DNA of 64,000 nt from Lunularia cruciata (Eukaryota; Streptophyta; Marchantiopsida; Lunulariales; Lunulariaceae). Positions 48,259 to 60,960 of the stretch are shown one piece after another. Within the stretch, counting starts at the first letter, position 1; each line of letters begins with the position of its first letter. The stretch is taken from the NCBI GenBank assembly GCA_948567375.1, contig OX419755.1, forward strand, positions 12,839,001 to 12,903,000. The letters are read 5' to 3'. The notes under the pieces were generated by a model. That model worked only from the letters and a program-made list of their open reading frames with translations, had not been told where the DNA came from and made no database searches. Position numbers and translations under genes: made by a program.

Positions 48259-49340
48259 TCAAGTCCGGCAATGACTCTGCAGGTTCTCGCACCCAGTTAA
48301 ATCTAGCGTTTCCAAGTTGCCTAAGTTTCCGAAACTGCTGGGAAGGGCCTGCAACCCTGAACACCAGCGCAGCCTCAAATCCTTCAGGCGAAGAAGTCCC
48401 CCCATCGAGTCCGGCAATGACTGCAGTTTGTCACACCAAGATAAGTCTAGCGTTTCCAAGTTGCCTAAGTTTCGGAAACAGCTGGGAAGGGCCTGCAACC
48501 CTGAACACGAGTGCAGCCTCAAATTCTTCAGGCGAAGAAGTCCCCCGATCGAGTCCGGCAATGACTGCAGTTCCCGGCAGTAAGATAAGTCTAGCGTTTC
48601 CAAGTTGCCCAAGTTTCCGAAACTGCTGGGAAGGGCCTGCAACCCTGAACACCAGCCCATATTCAAATCCTTCAGGCGAAGAAGTCCCCCGATCGAGTCC
48701 GGCAATGACTGCAGTTTGTGGCACCGAGATAAGTCTAGCGTTTCCAAGTTGCCTAAGTTTCCGAAACTGCTGGGAAGGGCCTGCAGTCCCCCGATCGAGT
48801 CCGGCAATGACTGCAGTTTGTGGCACCGAGATAAGTCTAGCGTTTCCAAGTTGCCTAAGTTTCCGAAACTGCTGGGAAGGGCCTGCAACCCTGAACACCG
48901 GCCCATATTCAAATCCTTCAGGCGAAGAAGTCCCCCGATCGAGTCCGGCAATGACTGCAGTTCCCAGCACCCAGATAAATATAGCGTTTCCAAGTTGCCT
49001 AAGTTTCCGAAACTGCTGGGAAGGGCCTGCAGCCGATCACACGAGTGCAGCCTCAAATCCTTCAGGCGAAGAAGTCCCCCGATCGAGTCCGGCAATGACT
49101 GCAGTTTCTCGCACCGAGATAAGTCTAGCGTTTCCAAGTTGCCTAAGTTTCCCAAACTGCTGGGAAGGGCCTGCAGCCCTGGACAGGAGTGCAGCCTCAA
49201 ATCCTTCAGGCGAAGAAGTCCCCCGATCGAGTCCGGCAATGACTGCAGGTCCCGGCACCAAGATAAGTCTAGCGTTTCCAAGTTGCCTAAGTTTCCGAAA
49301 CTGCTGGGAAGGGCCCGCAACCCTGAACAGTCCCTGATCG
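48259..49340 (-). repeat. 144-bp tandem array encoding paired LRRs
   Basis: The anchor TCCAAGTTG starts at 48311, 48455, 48599, 48743, 48845, 48989, 49133 and 49277, so the period is exactly 144 bp except for one unit of 102 bp (a 42-bp in-frame deletion). Each unit encodes two LRRs of the pattern LGNLETLDLS.C..LQSLPDS and GGLLRLKDL...CSGLQALPSS. The DNA is nearly identical between units, pointing to recent expansion or gene conversion. Confidence 0.95.
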
Positions 49341-52300
49341 TCAATTCCTTCAGATGGAGAAGGTGCGTGAAGGAATTTGCGTCACAACGTACCAGCTGCA
49401 GTAATTCCAACTTAGCTAAGTTCCCCCATGCATACGGAAGTGACTGGTTAGGCACATTGTAAAACCCCAGGTGAACAAGTTGCCCACAGGACTCCGGCAG
49501 TGATGAGTCTGGAGTAGCAAGAGACCGATCCAGTGGCCGCAAGTTGACAATCCAGTGGCAGCAAGTCGAAGATTCATCATTTTGTAATCCCCGAGAACGT
49601 GTACGCGCAAGATTCATTTGCCTCAATCTGGGCACAGAGGACGTTACGTGCAAAACAACCAACTCTTTCAAGGTCGAACACATAAAGATGGTCTGGGCAG
49701 AAACCCAACTGAGCATGGTAATTTTGGGTGGCAACTGAAGATGCCGCTCTGCACATCTTTTGCACGGCTTGTGGAGACTGTGATATCGGAATACCAAGTA
49801 GCGAAGTCCTTCAAGTCGTGACATAATGCTCAATGCTACTCGCATTTTACAAGGTCTTTCCTCGTCACAGCAATTTTTATCATACTCCGTATATTCATTG
49901 TCCACTACTACTTGGTGGAAAATCACTTTCTCCAGCCCTTGAGCTCCCTTCAAAAATGAAATAGAAAACTAAAATTATCATAAATGAAATGTAAAACTAA
50001 AATTGTCATAGTTCAAGTGCATCCGTCCATCGTGCTGTGTATAAAGCAACTCCAGGTCTTCATGCCTAACTATCAAGCACTTACACAAGATGGACCCTAT
50101 TTTAGCACCACCGCTTCAAAGCTTCTCCTTGTTGGAGGAGAATGGATGTATGACTCCCAAAATTACAACCAGTACAATTGCTACAAGTTCCCGATGATGT
50201 TCACCTCAACAACTGTGTTTCGGACTCCCTTCCAGTTTAGATTTACAAATGAATTCAGATTTAGGAAACATAACTGGTAAATATATCTCATTTAGCGGGA
50301 AAAATGAATTGCTGAAGGAAAAGGAAGCGTTTGTAAAGAAAACAGGAAATACCTTGTAGTTACCATCCAGTGGATTGCCCTCAATGATTCTACCTTTCTC
50401 TAGTGCAATTCTGATGCCCAAAGTTCGGATATGCTCGTGCATTCGTGGCACGAACACACCCAACCTGTCATCCATCCTTCCACTGTATACAAGAGATCTG
50501 TCTATCAAGACTTGCCACTTGTTGTGTGCAGAGCCGTACATGGATGACCACGCCGTCATCACCTCTTCAGAGCTAAACCAATCGTCTGTGGACCAATCGT
50601 GACGCATCCCAAAACATCTAAAGTCACCGGGGCTTGTAAATATGGTCGCCGTATCAAGAAACATTTCCAACTCCTCTGTTCCAAGATTGTCGATACTCAC
50701 CCTTAGCTTCTCCCATACATCCTCCTCCAGACTCCTCACACGGCTCCTTAAGTCTACTGCTTGTAGAGCTTTGGAAATTTCTTCCCATATCCGTTTGTCT
50801 GTTTTCCCTCTCACTGACCTTCCTATCACTTCTAGGGTCAGGGGCAATCCATCACATCTTCCCACAATTTCTTCTACTATCTCCTTCAACTCATTTGGAT
50901 GTTCATTCGTTGCTGGAAACGCATGTGTAATGAACAACTGTCTCGCATCTTCACTCCCCAAAAATGGTACGCTACAGACATACATCTTGTCACCGAATAG
51001 ATTGAAAAGCCCTTCATCTCGGCTTGTGACTACGAAACAACTTCCCTCAGCGTCATTCTCTTGAGCTATTTCCTCCAACAACTCTACATCTTTTCTTTTC
51101 TCTACATCATCAAAGATGACAAGGAGTTTCTTCCCCAGTATCTCATCCCATCTGCTTTGGTTGTAATCACCTGCAGGATGGGGACTTATGAGTTTCCAGA
51201 CTTCCTCCTCCACCTTTCTCTTGTCCCCTGGAATCTCCTTCACTTTGTCCACAAAGCACGCGTATTGAAATCGGGCATTGATCTTATTGTAGAGCAACTT
51301 TGCAAGGGTGGTCTTTCCAACTCCTCCCATGCCACAAAACCCAATAAATGAGCGCCCCTGCTCAATTTCCGCCGTAACGGTTTCCAGGAGCGACTTGGTA
51401 CCCACTGGGTACCTTGAGACTGCTTGCCTCCGCCTCGCATGGCTTTGCGTAGTTACACCAGGGGCTGCTGTTTCTTGCACCTGCAACAAAAGTTAGAGGG
51501 AAGTGGAATTTTAAAACTGTGCACACAGGTCGTGTTTTCTGATGTCATTCAGAGCATACAACAGATATGAACTAAGTCCAATACCTGTTGTTGCTGCTTG
51601 TTAACAAGGTAGATCAGCTGGACTAAGTGCTGGAACATGTTCGATTGTGTGCTCTCTGGTTTGCACAATGACAAGTGATCTGCAGCCACCGTGATGTGAT
51701 TTGGTCCGAACCGTGCAGATGCTTCTTCTACAATCATCTGGCTTGAGATTCCACCTGCGACCTACACATGCAAGATTTAAACATGAATACTTAAGATAGA
51801 CCTCTCATTGTCTGTCTTATACTAAACCACAGGAAAATATGCAGGAAATAGTACTCTCGAGCGAGACAACCTGCGAAAACTGGATCATTAAGAACGCATT
51901 TCTTATTTGGTGATTAGTAGGGCTTTATTATCAGAAACATAAAATTCGTTCATTAAATCAGACTTTAATTTCTGTAGATTATAATATACCCTATGGAATC
52001 CGCTGGTTTTCATTTCTGTAGCAAAAGCTTCTCCAATACTGAAAATCTCCCAATTTTCTTTACTCGCCACTGGGTCGAATATAACGCCTTGCCTGACCAC
52101 CTCGGTGCCCAACAACTCCATAAATGGCAACAAAGGACTCCTGCTCATGATCTCTTTTGCCATGCCAGCAAGCGTTTCCGACCCCAAATGGGGAGTTCCA
52201 CAGAACAGAATCCCTTTAATGCTCTTTACCCATCTCTCTTTCAATCCGTCTGTAGATGCAATAAGCTCCCGCACTGCCGCCTGAATGCATAACTGCTTAA

Positions 52301-53251
52301 TAACAACACCCCCAAAACTATGTCCGACGAAGATAATGGGTCGGAAAGTGTTCGACGACTCTTGCCCTCTGTGGAATGCCCAACTGAGTTCTGTAAACAA
52401 ATTTTCAGCTATCATCGTCAAATCCATTCGCCCCGTCGAGTTAGTCTTCGGTAAACTTGCATCATACTTGATGAAGAACACTCGTGCACGATGCTCTTGT
52501 AACCATTGTTGGGGCCACATTGTCTTCGAGTCATTTTTGCAGGTCCAAGTCGAAAGGTGCACATCTAGCCCACCAGTATGCTCATGTTGAAGGCCATGGA
52601 AGAAAACAATGTCGACCTGCGGTAGTGGTGGATCGTACACTAACAACACGGAATCGCTCAACTGAAAAATGGACAAATACAGACAATTAGAAGTGTAGTA
52701 ATTTCTAAACACAAGAGCCTCCTACTCCCTATAAATTTGTCACCGAGGTCGTTAACTTGAAAGGTAATTAACCAAGTAGTTATTAACCATCAGCTGATAT
52801 TCTGTCACATGACTGTTCCTTGATTTCAAGTCACTTTAAGCTCTACCTTGCTGATACCAAGGTCCGACTCTTGAGAACGTGTTGTCGGTGAATCGATCCG
52901 CTGCAAACGTAGACAAAATGTTATGAATTGAAAGGTTTACTTTCAAACACTCACAACTCTGTGAGGCAACGCCTGGTACTTTCCTAAGGTAGATCAATAC
53001 TACCTATTCGTACGACAACCTACCGATTGTTTAAGTCCTGAAATGCTACTTGACCAAGAGAATATTGAAGCCTATAGCAGAGTATCTCGAAGTTTGTCAA
53101 AAGAGCTAAATCATTGTGGCGGAATCTAATCAACATCTATAATCGATAGAAGTTATTCCTCATACTCAGGTTTGCACTTACATACCTTGATGTTCTCTTG
53201 GCGGGAAGATAGAGAATCTCGTGGGCTAAAACTGCTTGACGGTATGTCCAT
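48259..53251 (-). CDS. Alpha/beta-hydrolase-NB-ARC-LRR immune receptor (HNL-type NLR)
   Basis: Six exons on the minus strand: 53186-53251, 52847-52900, 51990-52661, 51585-51761, 50353-51480 and 48259-49947. All GT-AG introns (285, 185, 228, 104, 405 bp) are phase 0, and the product is 1261 residues. Residues 41-323 are a SERAC1/lipase-like hydrolase: VFFHGL (oxyanion region, 59-64), GHSFGG with nucleophile Ser155, and ADHLSLCKP with likely catalytic His293. NB-ARC covers about 345-690: P-loop GMGGVGKTT (373-381), kinase-2 LLVIFDDV (442-449), CFVVTSRDE, GLPL (534-537), and MHE (670-672) where most have MHD. Residues 700-1261 are LRRs, ending in a regular 48-residue array. Known for this class: NLRs detect pathogens and switch by nucleotide exchange, probably in the cytoplasm. 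The last residues (SHCRT) come from a 2-nt shift relative to the repeat. Splice sites are inferred from sequence only. Confidence 0.87.
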
Positions 53252-56200
53252 TGTGACACTGCACTTCCAGAAAATAAAAGTAATCAACTCAACGGTTTAC
53301 AAATTGGCAACGATTTTATCATCTTCAAATACAAGTCGGGGAGCTATCCCCGAACATCTTTCTCAGGTCAAGCATTAGTAATATATAGCGATACAACTAC
53401 TTACAACGCACTAACTGAGTCTGTACAAGAGCTGGATTATTTTCACATGGAGCAGCTTGTGGCCTGGGAGAGGATTCCGCAAGCCTTCAATACATTTGAC
53501 GAGCCAAGTGATGGTTGACGTCATATTGTTGCTAAGGGCTGATTTCCATGTGAGTTTTTGATTGGCTTAGATTTGTAGTGGGAGTAGGAACCCTTCATCA
53601 AACGCGGGATTCAGGACCCACCCCATTCGAACCGAACATGCATATGGAAGCAACGAAATGCAGGCTTGAACATGAACAGAGGCAAACTGAAATCCAACTG
53701 ACCTAAGCAAGTAATACAGAGCGGAATATAAGCGAAATCGATACAAAGCAGAAGCAAAAATTGATCCATTCCATGAGCAGCATGATTTCGTACATGATGC
53801 ATACTAGATTTTGATGCATACTAGATGCATACATGATTTCGTACATGATGCACAGTAGATGCCGTGCAATGGTATGCACCATGTATGAAAGGAAGCCTTT
53901 TCAGGCAACAACAGAGGATACATTTTGAAACTAAGAGTAGAGAAAACGATCTGGCGAGTAGGTAAGATGCATTCGGAAGTGAAGCGAAAGCATTGAGATG
54001 CGTAGTGTAAGTGGATGACAGTTGGACTAGAGCGAAGAATGACAATCCTTAAACACTAAACGCTAGAAGGATAGTGTCCCACGAAGTGGCGAAGTAGCTG
54101 AGCGACTGCCAGTACCTCTCCAACCGAGTTTCTTGTTCGAAAGCTCACAAGTGCCAAGGCAATATCTGATTAGTTTATATTGGTCGAAAAAGGTCGTGAA
54201 AAGATCAGTACTCTCCGGAGTCGGTTGGTTTTCCTAAGGAGGATTCCAAAGTCCTCACTTAAGGAAATTTTTACCCTTGAAGGTCCGTTCTAAACTCAAT
54301 AGGCAGGGGATACTACAGGTGGATATAGCAGAGTGCAGCGACCACCGGGGAGATTGGGAGAAAGTCGACGTGGATATGAACCGAGTCTATGCCACCAGGC
54401 TTTGGTGTGCCGGTAACATAGGCTGACCAACCTTTAAACAAATTTACATGAAAAAGAACGATCAAACCACTTTGTCCTCTTCACCCATATATCAAACCTT
54501 CGCATGGGAAACCACCCTAAGTACTATGGGGCATGAGGTAGACAGATTTCAAACGTATGGGGATAGTGTGAAACGGAAGCCAAGGAAGGAATGCCTGGGA
54601 ATTTCAAATATCAGATCGAGTCGCAAACAACTCAGAACAATCAATTATGTCACAAGCGTGTCAATCACGAACCCTCGCTCTCAACTTAGAGTTTTCTGAG
54701 GGAGCTTTTGGAGTGCATGAACTGCACGTTGAATAAGTTACCTGTCTCATACAGTAGTAGAAGAAAACTCAAGATCACCGGATTGTCTCCTCTTTCACCT
54801 TCTCAACTTCTTACTGATCGCTGCTATTCATCCCTAGGTTCCCTCATAAGCTAGAAAGTTGGGGTTACGCCATCTGTCTGTCCTCAGATGCTACAGCATT
54901 CTGCTTCTGTCTCCTTTCTCACGAATAATTTAGATCGTGGTGACCATGTCCCTCGCCCTTCCGTACTACGAGATCGAAGCATGAACTGATGATTCATGCC
55001 GATATCCACTACGAGGCTAACAAAACGGGGGAAAGCAGATGATTGACCTGTCAACTTGAGACAATAGAACAGTTCAGTAACTCCTCTCGATGACTCCAAT
55101 TCAGAAGGAAAACCATTCCAAGCTTGCAATGCCAGAAGAGCTAACCCAACAAGAAATTGCAAAGCTCACTATTCTGTACCAGGTAGAATTGCGGATCACT
55201 CTATGCCAGCAATGACTTAGTTAGAACGTGCTGGGAGGGGGATTGCACAGTAGTCGCGCGTTCCTGGTATTGATATCTCAGAATCTAATTCTGTAAGAAT
55301 CTGGGGTATAAGTCTACAACCCTAGAGTTCTTATATTAAAATTAGTTTCGGCCAGTATTTTTCTGCTTTGATTAAGAGAAAAAAACAGTTACTGGTAAGT
55401 TAAACCATGTACTAATATTCTACTCGGCTAATGAGTGCCAAGCTGAGGGCTACTTCCCCAGCGCATTTCCTCAGGAGTCAATGATGGGGTAAGTAACTTC
55501 TACATAAAGAAGCCTAATTTGTATGGTTGAAGGAGGGTATTGACTTTGCGACAGGACCATCGTGCTGGAGTGATGCAAACTTCTGACTAGTCAATGAGCT
55601 GCCCATGATCCTGTTCCTTTTCATATGAGATAAGTCTTAGATAAAACGAAAACTTCTAGGTGGACGTCTACCCCAAGTTGGTGCTTTTTAACTACTTTAC
55701 CAATAGTCATGAGAAATGAATTGAGGACTTTCCTTCCCATCTTGTGGAAGTATGATATTACTCCGCCGACCAATTACTAAGATATGAGTATACAAGTCTT
55801 GACTGACAGCATTCTTATATGTACCTTTCTTTAATAACCCAGCATGTCACTTACTTTTGGATCGTGCTTTCCGTCCAATATCTATTTTATGAATAGCGAC
55901 GTAAGGCGACAAGCACCCGCCCTAGGTTCTGTTGTCTCTAGAATGAGTGTGAAAATAATCTTCTTGTGATTTAAAACAGGGTGGAGAATTGGTGGGACGA
56001 TTGTCACCGTAATCGAAGTCTTAACATCCAAACGCGGTAAACAGAAAGACAGACGATCTGACCGTGAGTAGACTCCAATTTGGACAGTCTCTTTACATCT
56101 TTTCTTACAATTTTATCTCCAGGGAAAACCTCCATCAATGCCAAACTGACGTTCACTAGGGAGCAATTTTTGTATTTTTGCGACCGACCGTTCACGGGTT

Positions 56201-57182
56201 TTGACAACAACTAGGATGATCACGGAGTAACCTGAATCGAAGGCACAATAGTAACAACTTAGTAGACACACGAATGGACGATGGGCAACACCATAACAGT
56301 AACACAGATCAACCTACCGGCAACTGAGTGGTGTTTGATGGTTTTTGACATCATTAACATAATCACAATCTTAATGCGATCAATCTGTCGGTCTGAAGTT
56401 TTAGAAGCTTATTCCGAATATCGGTATGTCATTGAATGATAGTTTCGTAGGAGGAATTCTGGGCTAAGCTGAGAGGTATTGGGATCGAAGTACTTGGAGC
56501 TCTTGCACTGTATTTGGGTCTAGAGAAGTGAACCTTTCAAGAGTTCCTGGAGGCTAACCTACTATCCGGAGTGTCCCCCATCTGATCTACAGTTGGTGCA
56601 GGACCTCATGCGAATCCCAACATTATGACATTGTTGAGAGCAGATTGTAATAATGTTCGCAAGGATAATAGATGGGTTGACATTCCTGTAGTCGCGAGCC
56701 GGGCAACAGTTGTGATCAACGCATTAACGATACTCTTGACGTACGCCAACTTCTTCTGGTTGGTGTAATAAAACATTCCATGGTTTGCATTGGACAAATC
56801 CTTCGCAATACTTCTTGTCGGCATTTTTTATCTTCTCCCTTACAAACTGAAAGTGACCCACGAAATCCACTGCCATTTACTCTTTGCTTCAATTTGCACT
56901 CCGACATGTAAGGTGAATCCCATTTTCCACTAATATCGCCTAGAGTAAAGAAGACACCAGCAGAGATACAGCATGTGACTTGACATTTACACCAATTCTT
57001 CGTGTAATTTTGACAGGGTTTGAGCAACGGAAGATTTTAAAGCGTAGAGCACCTTGATCTCGTAACCAAGGAAATAAACTGAATATCGATCATATACTCA
57101 ATGCAGCCAGAGCCATCTAAGATCCTTAAAGCTCCGTCCAAACTTATCGATGACGAATACCCTTTACGAATACATAACGGGC
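53252..57182. other. Upstream of the receptor gene; no recognised gene
   Basis: The first few hundred bases should hold the receptor's 5' UTR and promoter, but no sharp TATA box or other element can be named. Short repeats of ATGCATACTAGAT and ATGATTTCGTACATGATGCA lie at 53775-53850. A pair of overlapping minus-strand frames at 56606-57027 (LGDISGKWDSPYMSE; NANHGMFYYTNQKKLAYV) looks protein-like, with one shift between them. I do not recognise it. Confidence 0.4.
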
Positions 57183-57275
57183 GACCGCGTAGAAAACACG
57201 AAGGATGAGAAGACCCCATCGAGCCGTACAAGGGTGAAACAAAATAGGGTAAAATGGGGCTTCACGAATACATGG
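57183..57275 (+). repeat. E repeat fragment
   Basis: It matches the first 80-90 bases of the 61796 repeat (GTAGAAAACACGAAGGATG, AGCC.TACAAGGGTGAAACA, TAAAATGGGGCT) and then diverges. Confidence 0.65.
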
Positions 57276-57814
57276 CATGTTCATCGTCGGCAAAAGGTCC
57301 TTCGACAGAAACCAGAGCTTGATAAGGATATCTGATCCTATCTTATTCCAGGCAGATTGATCTAACCAAAGAGGAGGGACTTTTAACCCTCCTCTCTTCT
57401 TGTGTTTTTGGCAGTTCACTTTGACCATTGCAAGAAAGCATATCTACCTATTTTACCTCTTAGGTTTTCTCTTTGTACGGTTTCATGGGCTTCTTTTTTA
57501 TGCTTCTTGTTACACCATACCTGTCTCCCTTTTGAGACTTTAAGAAAGTTCTCATGCGTGTAAGGACTAACGTGGCCATATCGAATCAACGCTGGCATCT
57601 AAACACCACGCACTTAGGCAATTGAAACAAGCAACTAGCGAGATGGACTACTACTGACGTGTACTATTGTGGTCCACATGAGCAACAAGGACGGAAGTAG
57701 TCATTCAGCTGCCCTTGTTTATAAAGCAATGTGATCTGGACCAGTTAGTCAACAATTTAGAGATAACGGTTCCGTAAGAGAGAAAAGGAAACTGCAAAGA
57801 AAATAGAAAATAAA

Positions 57815-58060
57815 AATAGGACGGATGGGAAAACCATCAAGCTGAACAAGGGTGGGACAAAAGAGGTAAAATGCAGCTAAGCTCCAATAGTATCCATATG
57901 AAGAATGTGCCCTATTGTACCTTAGATACGTGTGCTATGCATGTCGTAAGGTCTACAAACTATTGGAGTATCCAAAGAAACATCACCTAGAGTGATTGCT
58001 CTCCTATGGTTTGCCCCAACCAATGTTCTATGTAGAGTAATGTACACAAGCTGTCTAAAA
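57815..58060 (+). repeat. E repeat, left copy
   Basis: Aligns with 61796-62045 from GGATGGGAA through AAGCTCCAATAG, CTACAAAC.ATTGGAG and CATCACCTAG to TCTGTAGAG-like sequence. Confidence 0.8.
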
Positions 58061-58149
58061 TATGTTACAAACTATGAGAGTGGGAGTGGGAATGGTACCC
58101 CTTGACACCTAACATGATAAGTTGGTGTACATTATCTAACAAATGTGTG

Positions 58150-60960
58150 AAACGCCATGTCCATTACTCCATATAACTCCAAGGCTAGAGGAACAAGGTG
58201 ACCTTGCTACATACCTCGATACTTAGAGACATTGCGTGTTGTTGCTCCGCTCATAGCCCATCTTGGGAGATGACTAATCACTCCTTCCAAAACTGCATCA
58301 CGCATAGGGTCCATAACCACAACATCCACTACTATCCCCTAATCATCTCGGACCAAGTGTAAGTTTGCCTTGACATGTGTAGTGTACAAAGCATACAAAT
58401 GCTCCCTCCAAGCAAGGTATTCACTCTCTTGGACCATATCAAACACTATATCCTTGATGGCATCACAGGTAGCTATCCTCTATCTTCCAAGAGGACATCA
58501 TGTCATATGGACTGCTATTGCATCTAATGTAGAATCACACTCACAGGTGAGTAATGAAGATGCATTTTGGGTGGACCAAACCTAAGCAGAACCTCATAAT
58601 TGTAGAGAAGATAGCTAGTGTGAATCGAAATGCCCTAATGTATGGTTGAGCTAGGATCCAAGAGCTTGCACCCTTGTCAAAGCAAGGGCAAAGATGTGCT
58701 ATAGTAGCCTGAGGAATGGACGAGTCAGCTAAGAGAGAATGTACCATATGTTGACATTGTCACTCCATCAAGGAACAATGCAAACCTATGGTCCAATCTG
58801 ACGGTAGTGAAGAAAAGGATGGAATATCCTTCCATGTCCATGAGGATAGACCATCTCTTGTGTGCCATAATACATCTAGAGAGAAAAGGATCTTTTCTTC
58901 ACCTTGGTCACACATGTCTCAAAAATTGGCCTATTGGCAACCACAAAATGGGAGTAAGTAGGGGTGTCGAGAGAACTCCATAGCCAAAAATGCTTTAGGT
59001 TCCATCTCCTCCATAGATAGAAAACCTAACCCTTCACATGAGATTGGTAGAGAAGCCTATATGTGTGCCAATCCCTTGTCTCACACTCAAGTGTCCTTGG
59101 TCCAATGATATCACCAAAGACTCTCATAATCCTTCTATCAAAAGCTCTTAGATGTGATATGAAGGTCAAGGAATGGAACACATTGCAAAGAAGGTAAGTT
59201 GGTTGATAGATAATACTATAAGAGAGTGTACCAAACACCACCTATGGATCTCCTAGTAGAGGACAATCATCCACATGGAGAATATCCTCTACAAGAGCTA
59301 CTTCTAAGAAGTGTGTGGCAAAAATCCTTGGATCCTATTGGCACTCCAAGAATATGCAACCCATCTATAGATGCGATAAACCCTTTTGGAAACTCAAGGT
59401 TGGGAGGAATACTTGAAGGGGTACATGTTGTGCACTTTGATACCTTGACTCTCAAGCCTACAAGATGTAGCTTGGTAGTCAAGTAGTCAAAGGCCTACCT
59501 ACTTTGATCTACAAGGCCCACAATGTATGTATCATCTACCAAGGAGGGAAACACACAACCTAACATAGCCAAAGTAGTAGATAAGAGAGCTTTGAAGTGA
59601 GCTATGACAAATAAAGATCCCCCTAAAGGTTCTCTTTATAGTGCACCAACAACTGACTCCAAGATGGTGACTCCTTCCTATGAGCAACCATGTTGGTAGT
59701 AAAGGGAAGCAAGAGAGTCATAGAAAGACTGCACAAAAGGAACAAGACTTGTTAAGGATCCATTGGCCTCCCTAAGCTCTCTAAAGATGGATGCTTTGAG
59801 ATGCTATTAAGATTATTCTCAAGATGCACTTGGAGGATAACCCACTCTAGATGGATAGCTAGGAGTGCCCTAATGCCTAGAGATATAGCCTCACAACCTC
59901 TAGGTGTGTGACTACATCAAATTGATGTGGATTGAGGTGTTGTCAAAAGTGAGAATGATGTTGAAGGACAATGATATGGCTAACCAAGCATAAAACAATC
60001 TCTCCAATAGTAATCAATCTAATGCTCTATATGTCCTTCTCCATCATGAGAAGGCTACTTAACATTTGAATAATTAATGTTGGAATATCTCCCCTTGCTA
60101 CTGCTAAAACCACATGAAACAACTTGGTAAAACCACTAGACAAATCATTTGCTTGAAAGCAATCTCTAAGATGCTCATATACCATCCTTGACATGTCTCA
60201 TGGGGATGATGAGGAGTAGTGCACAATGCATTTGCAAAAATCACCTATCAAGATATAAAAGCTATTGAGGTTGATAATCTAAGACCTCTAATGGTACTCC
60301 TTCTCTTTCCATATGGTGTAGTAGGCATAAGGAAGTGAGTCTCATCAATGGGACTATCCATAGACAAAGGATATATCATCCTTGCTACTCTACTAAATTC
60401 TCTTGCTTGATCCAATGTCCTACACCATTGTAGTCAAGTGGACTCTGTGGTATCTTTTGGTAGAACCTATATCCTGAAATGTATAACCTTAGTAGACAAA
60501 TCTTATAGTGTAGCCCAATCTCCCACTTGGAATTGAAAAGATCTAGCAACCACCTTTCTGCGGCCTGCATGTCTCCCACTAGCATAACAAAGACACCTTA
60601 GAGAGAGTAAGAAGAATAAGAGCCACACAAACTTGTCCAAGGGATCATGTGCCAAATGATTGTGGTAGAAAAAAAGCTTGTCCAACCTCATCATAGAGTG
60701 TATTGGATAATCTATGGAATAAACATGGACATGGAAAACTAGTCTCAAATAAACCCAAAATATACCACTTGAGATGCTAACCACCTTCATGACTTGAGTG
60801 GTATCCCCAAAATGGTCAACAAAGAAATAAAGGAAGCATGCATAATCCCAAGTGTCACCAATATCAATGTGATGGCTTGCCTCATATGAACATCCTAGGT
60901 GGTCCAATCATGTCCTTGTACATCCTTCACACATGGGTCTTAAACTTGAACTTACACTAG
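58150..60960 (-). pseudogene. Non-LTR-type reverse transcriptase remnant
   Basis: In minus order. An N-terminal part at 60503-60907 has LDKFVWLLFFLLSLRCLCYA and GRRKVVARSFQFQVGDW, then more at 60385-60500. The RT catalytic motif LVDD is at 59531-59542 (LVDDTYIVG). GLRVKVSKC and LHILGVPIGSKDF are at 59320-59460. The downstream segment at 58541-58747 has CFDKGASSWILAQP and MRFCLGLVHP. These match the order seen in LINE-like RT proteins of plants, algae and animals. It would copy RNA into DNA at its target. Stops and shifts throughout make it non-functional. No endonuclease domain is recognised. Confidence 0.65.

Noticed and set aside
48259-49340. Regular 144-bp repeat considered as a CRISPR array or satellite
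   Set aside because: There is no repeat-spacer pattern. The whole unit is coding LRR sequence in a eukaryotic gene.
48417-49462. Two long plus-strand open frames of 306 and 285 codons with repeated Ser/Pro-rich units
   Set aside because: They are mirror frames of the 144-bp LRR array. A repeat whose length is a multiple of three stays open in several frames, and the minus strand carries real LRR motifs and splice sites.
52285-52590. Plus-strand frames across the hydrolase exon
   Set aside because: They are antisense shadows of the exon that encodes GHSFGG on the minus strand.
56606-57027. Two overlapping minus-strand frames (72 and 103 codons) that look partly protein-like
   Set aside because: They would need a frameshift to join, and I cannot name a family. 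They are mentioned in the intergenic entry but not called as a gene.
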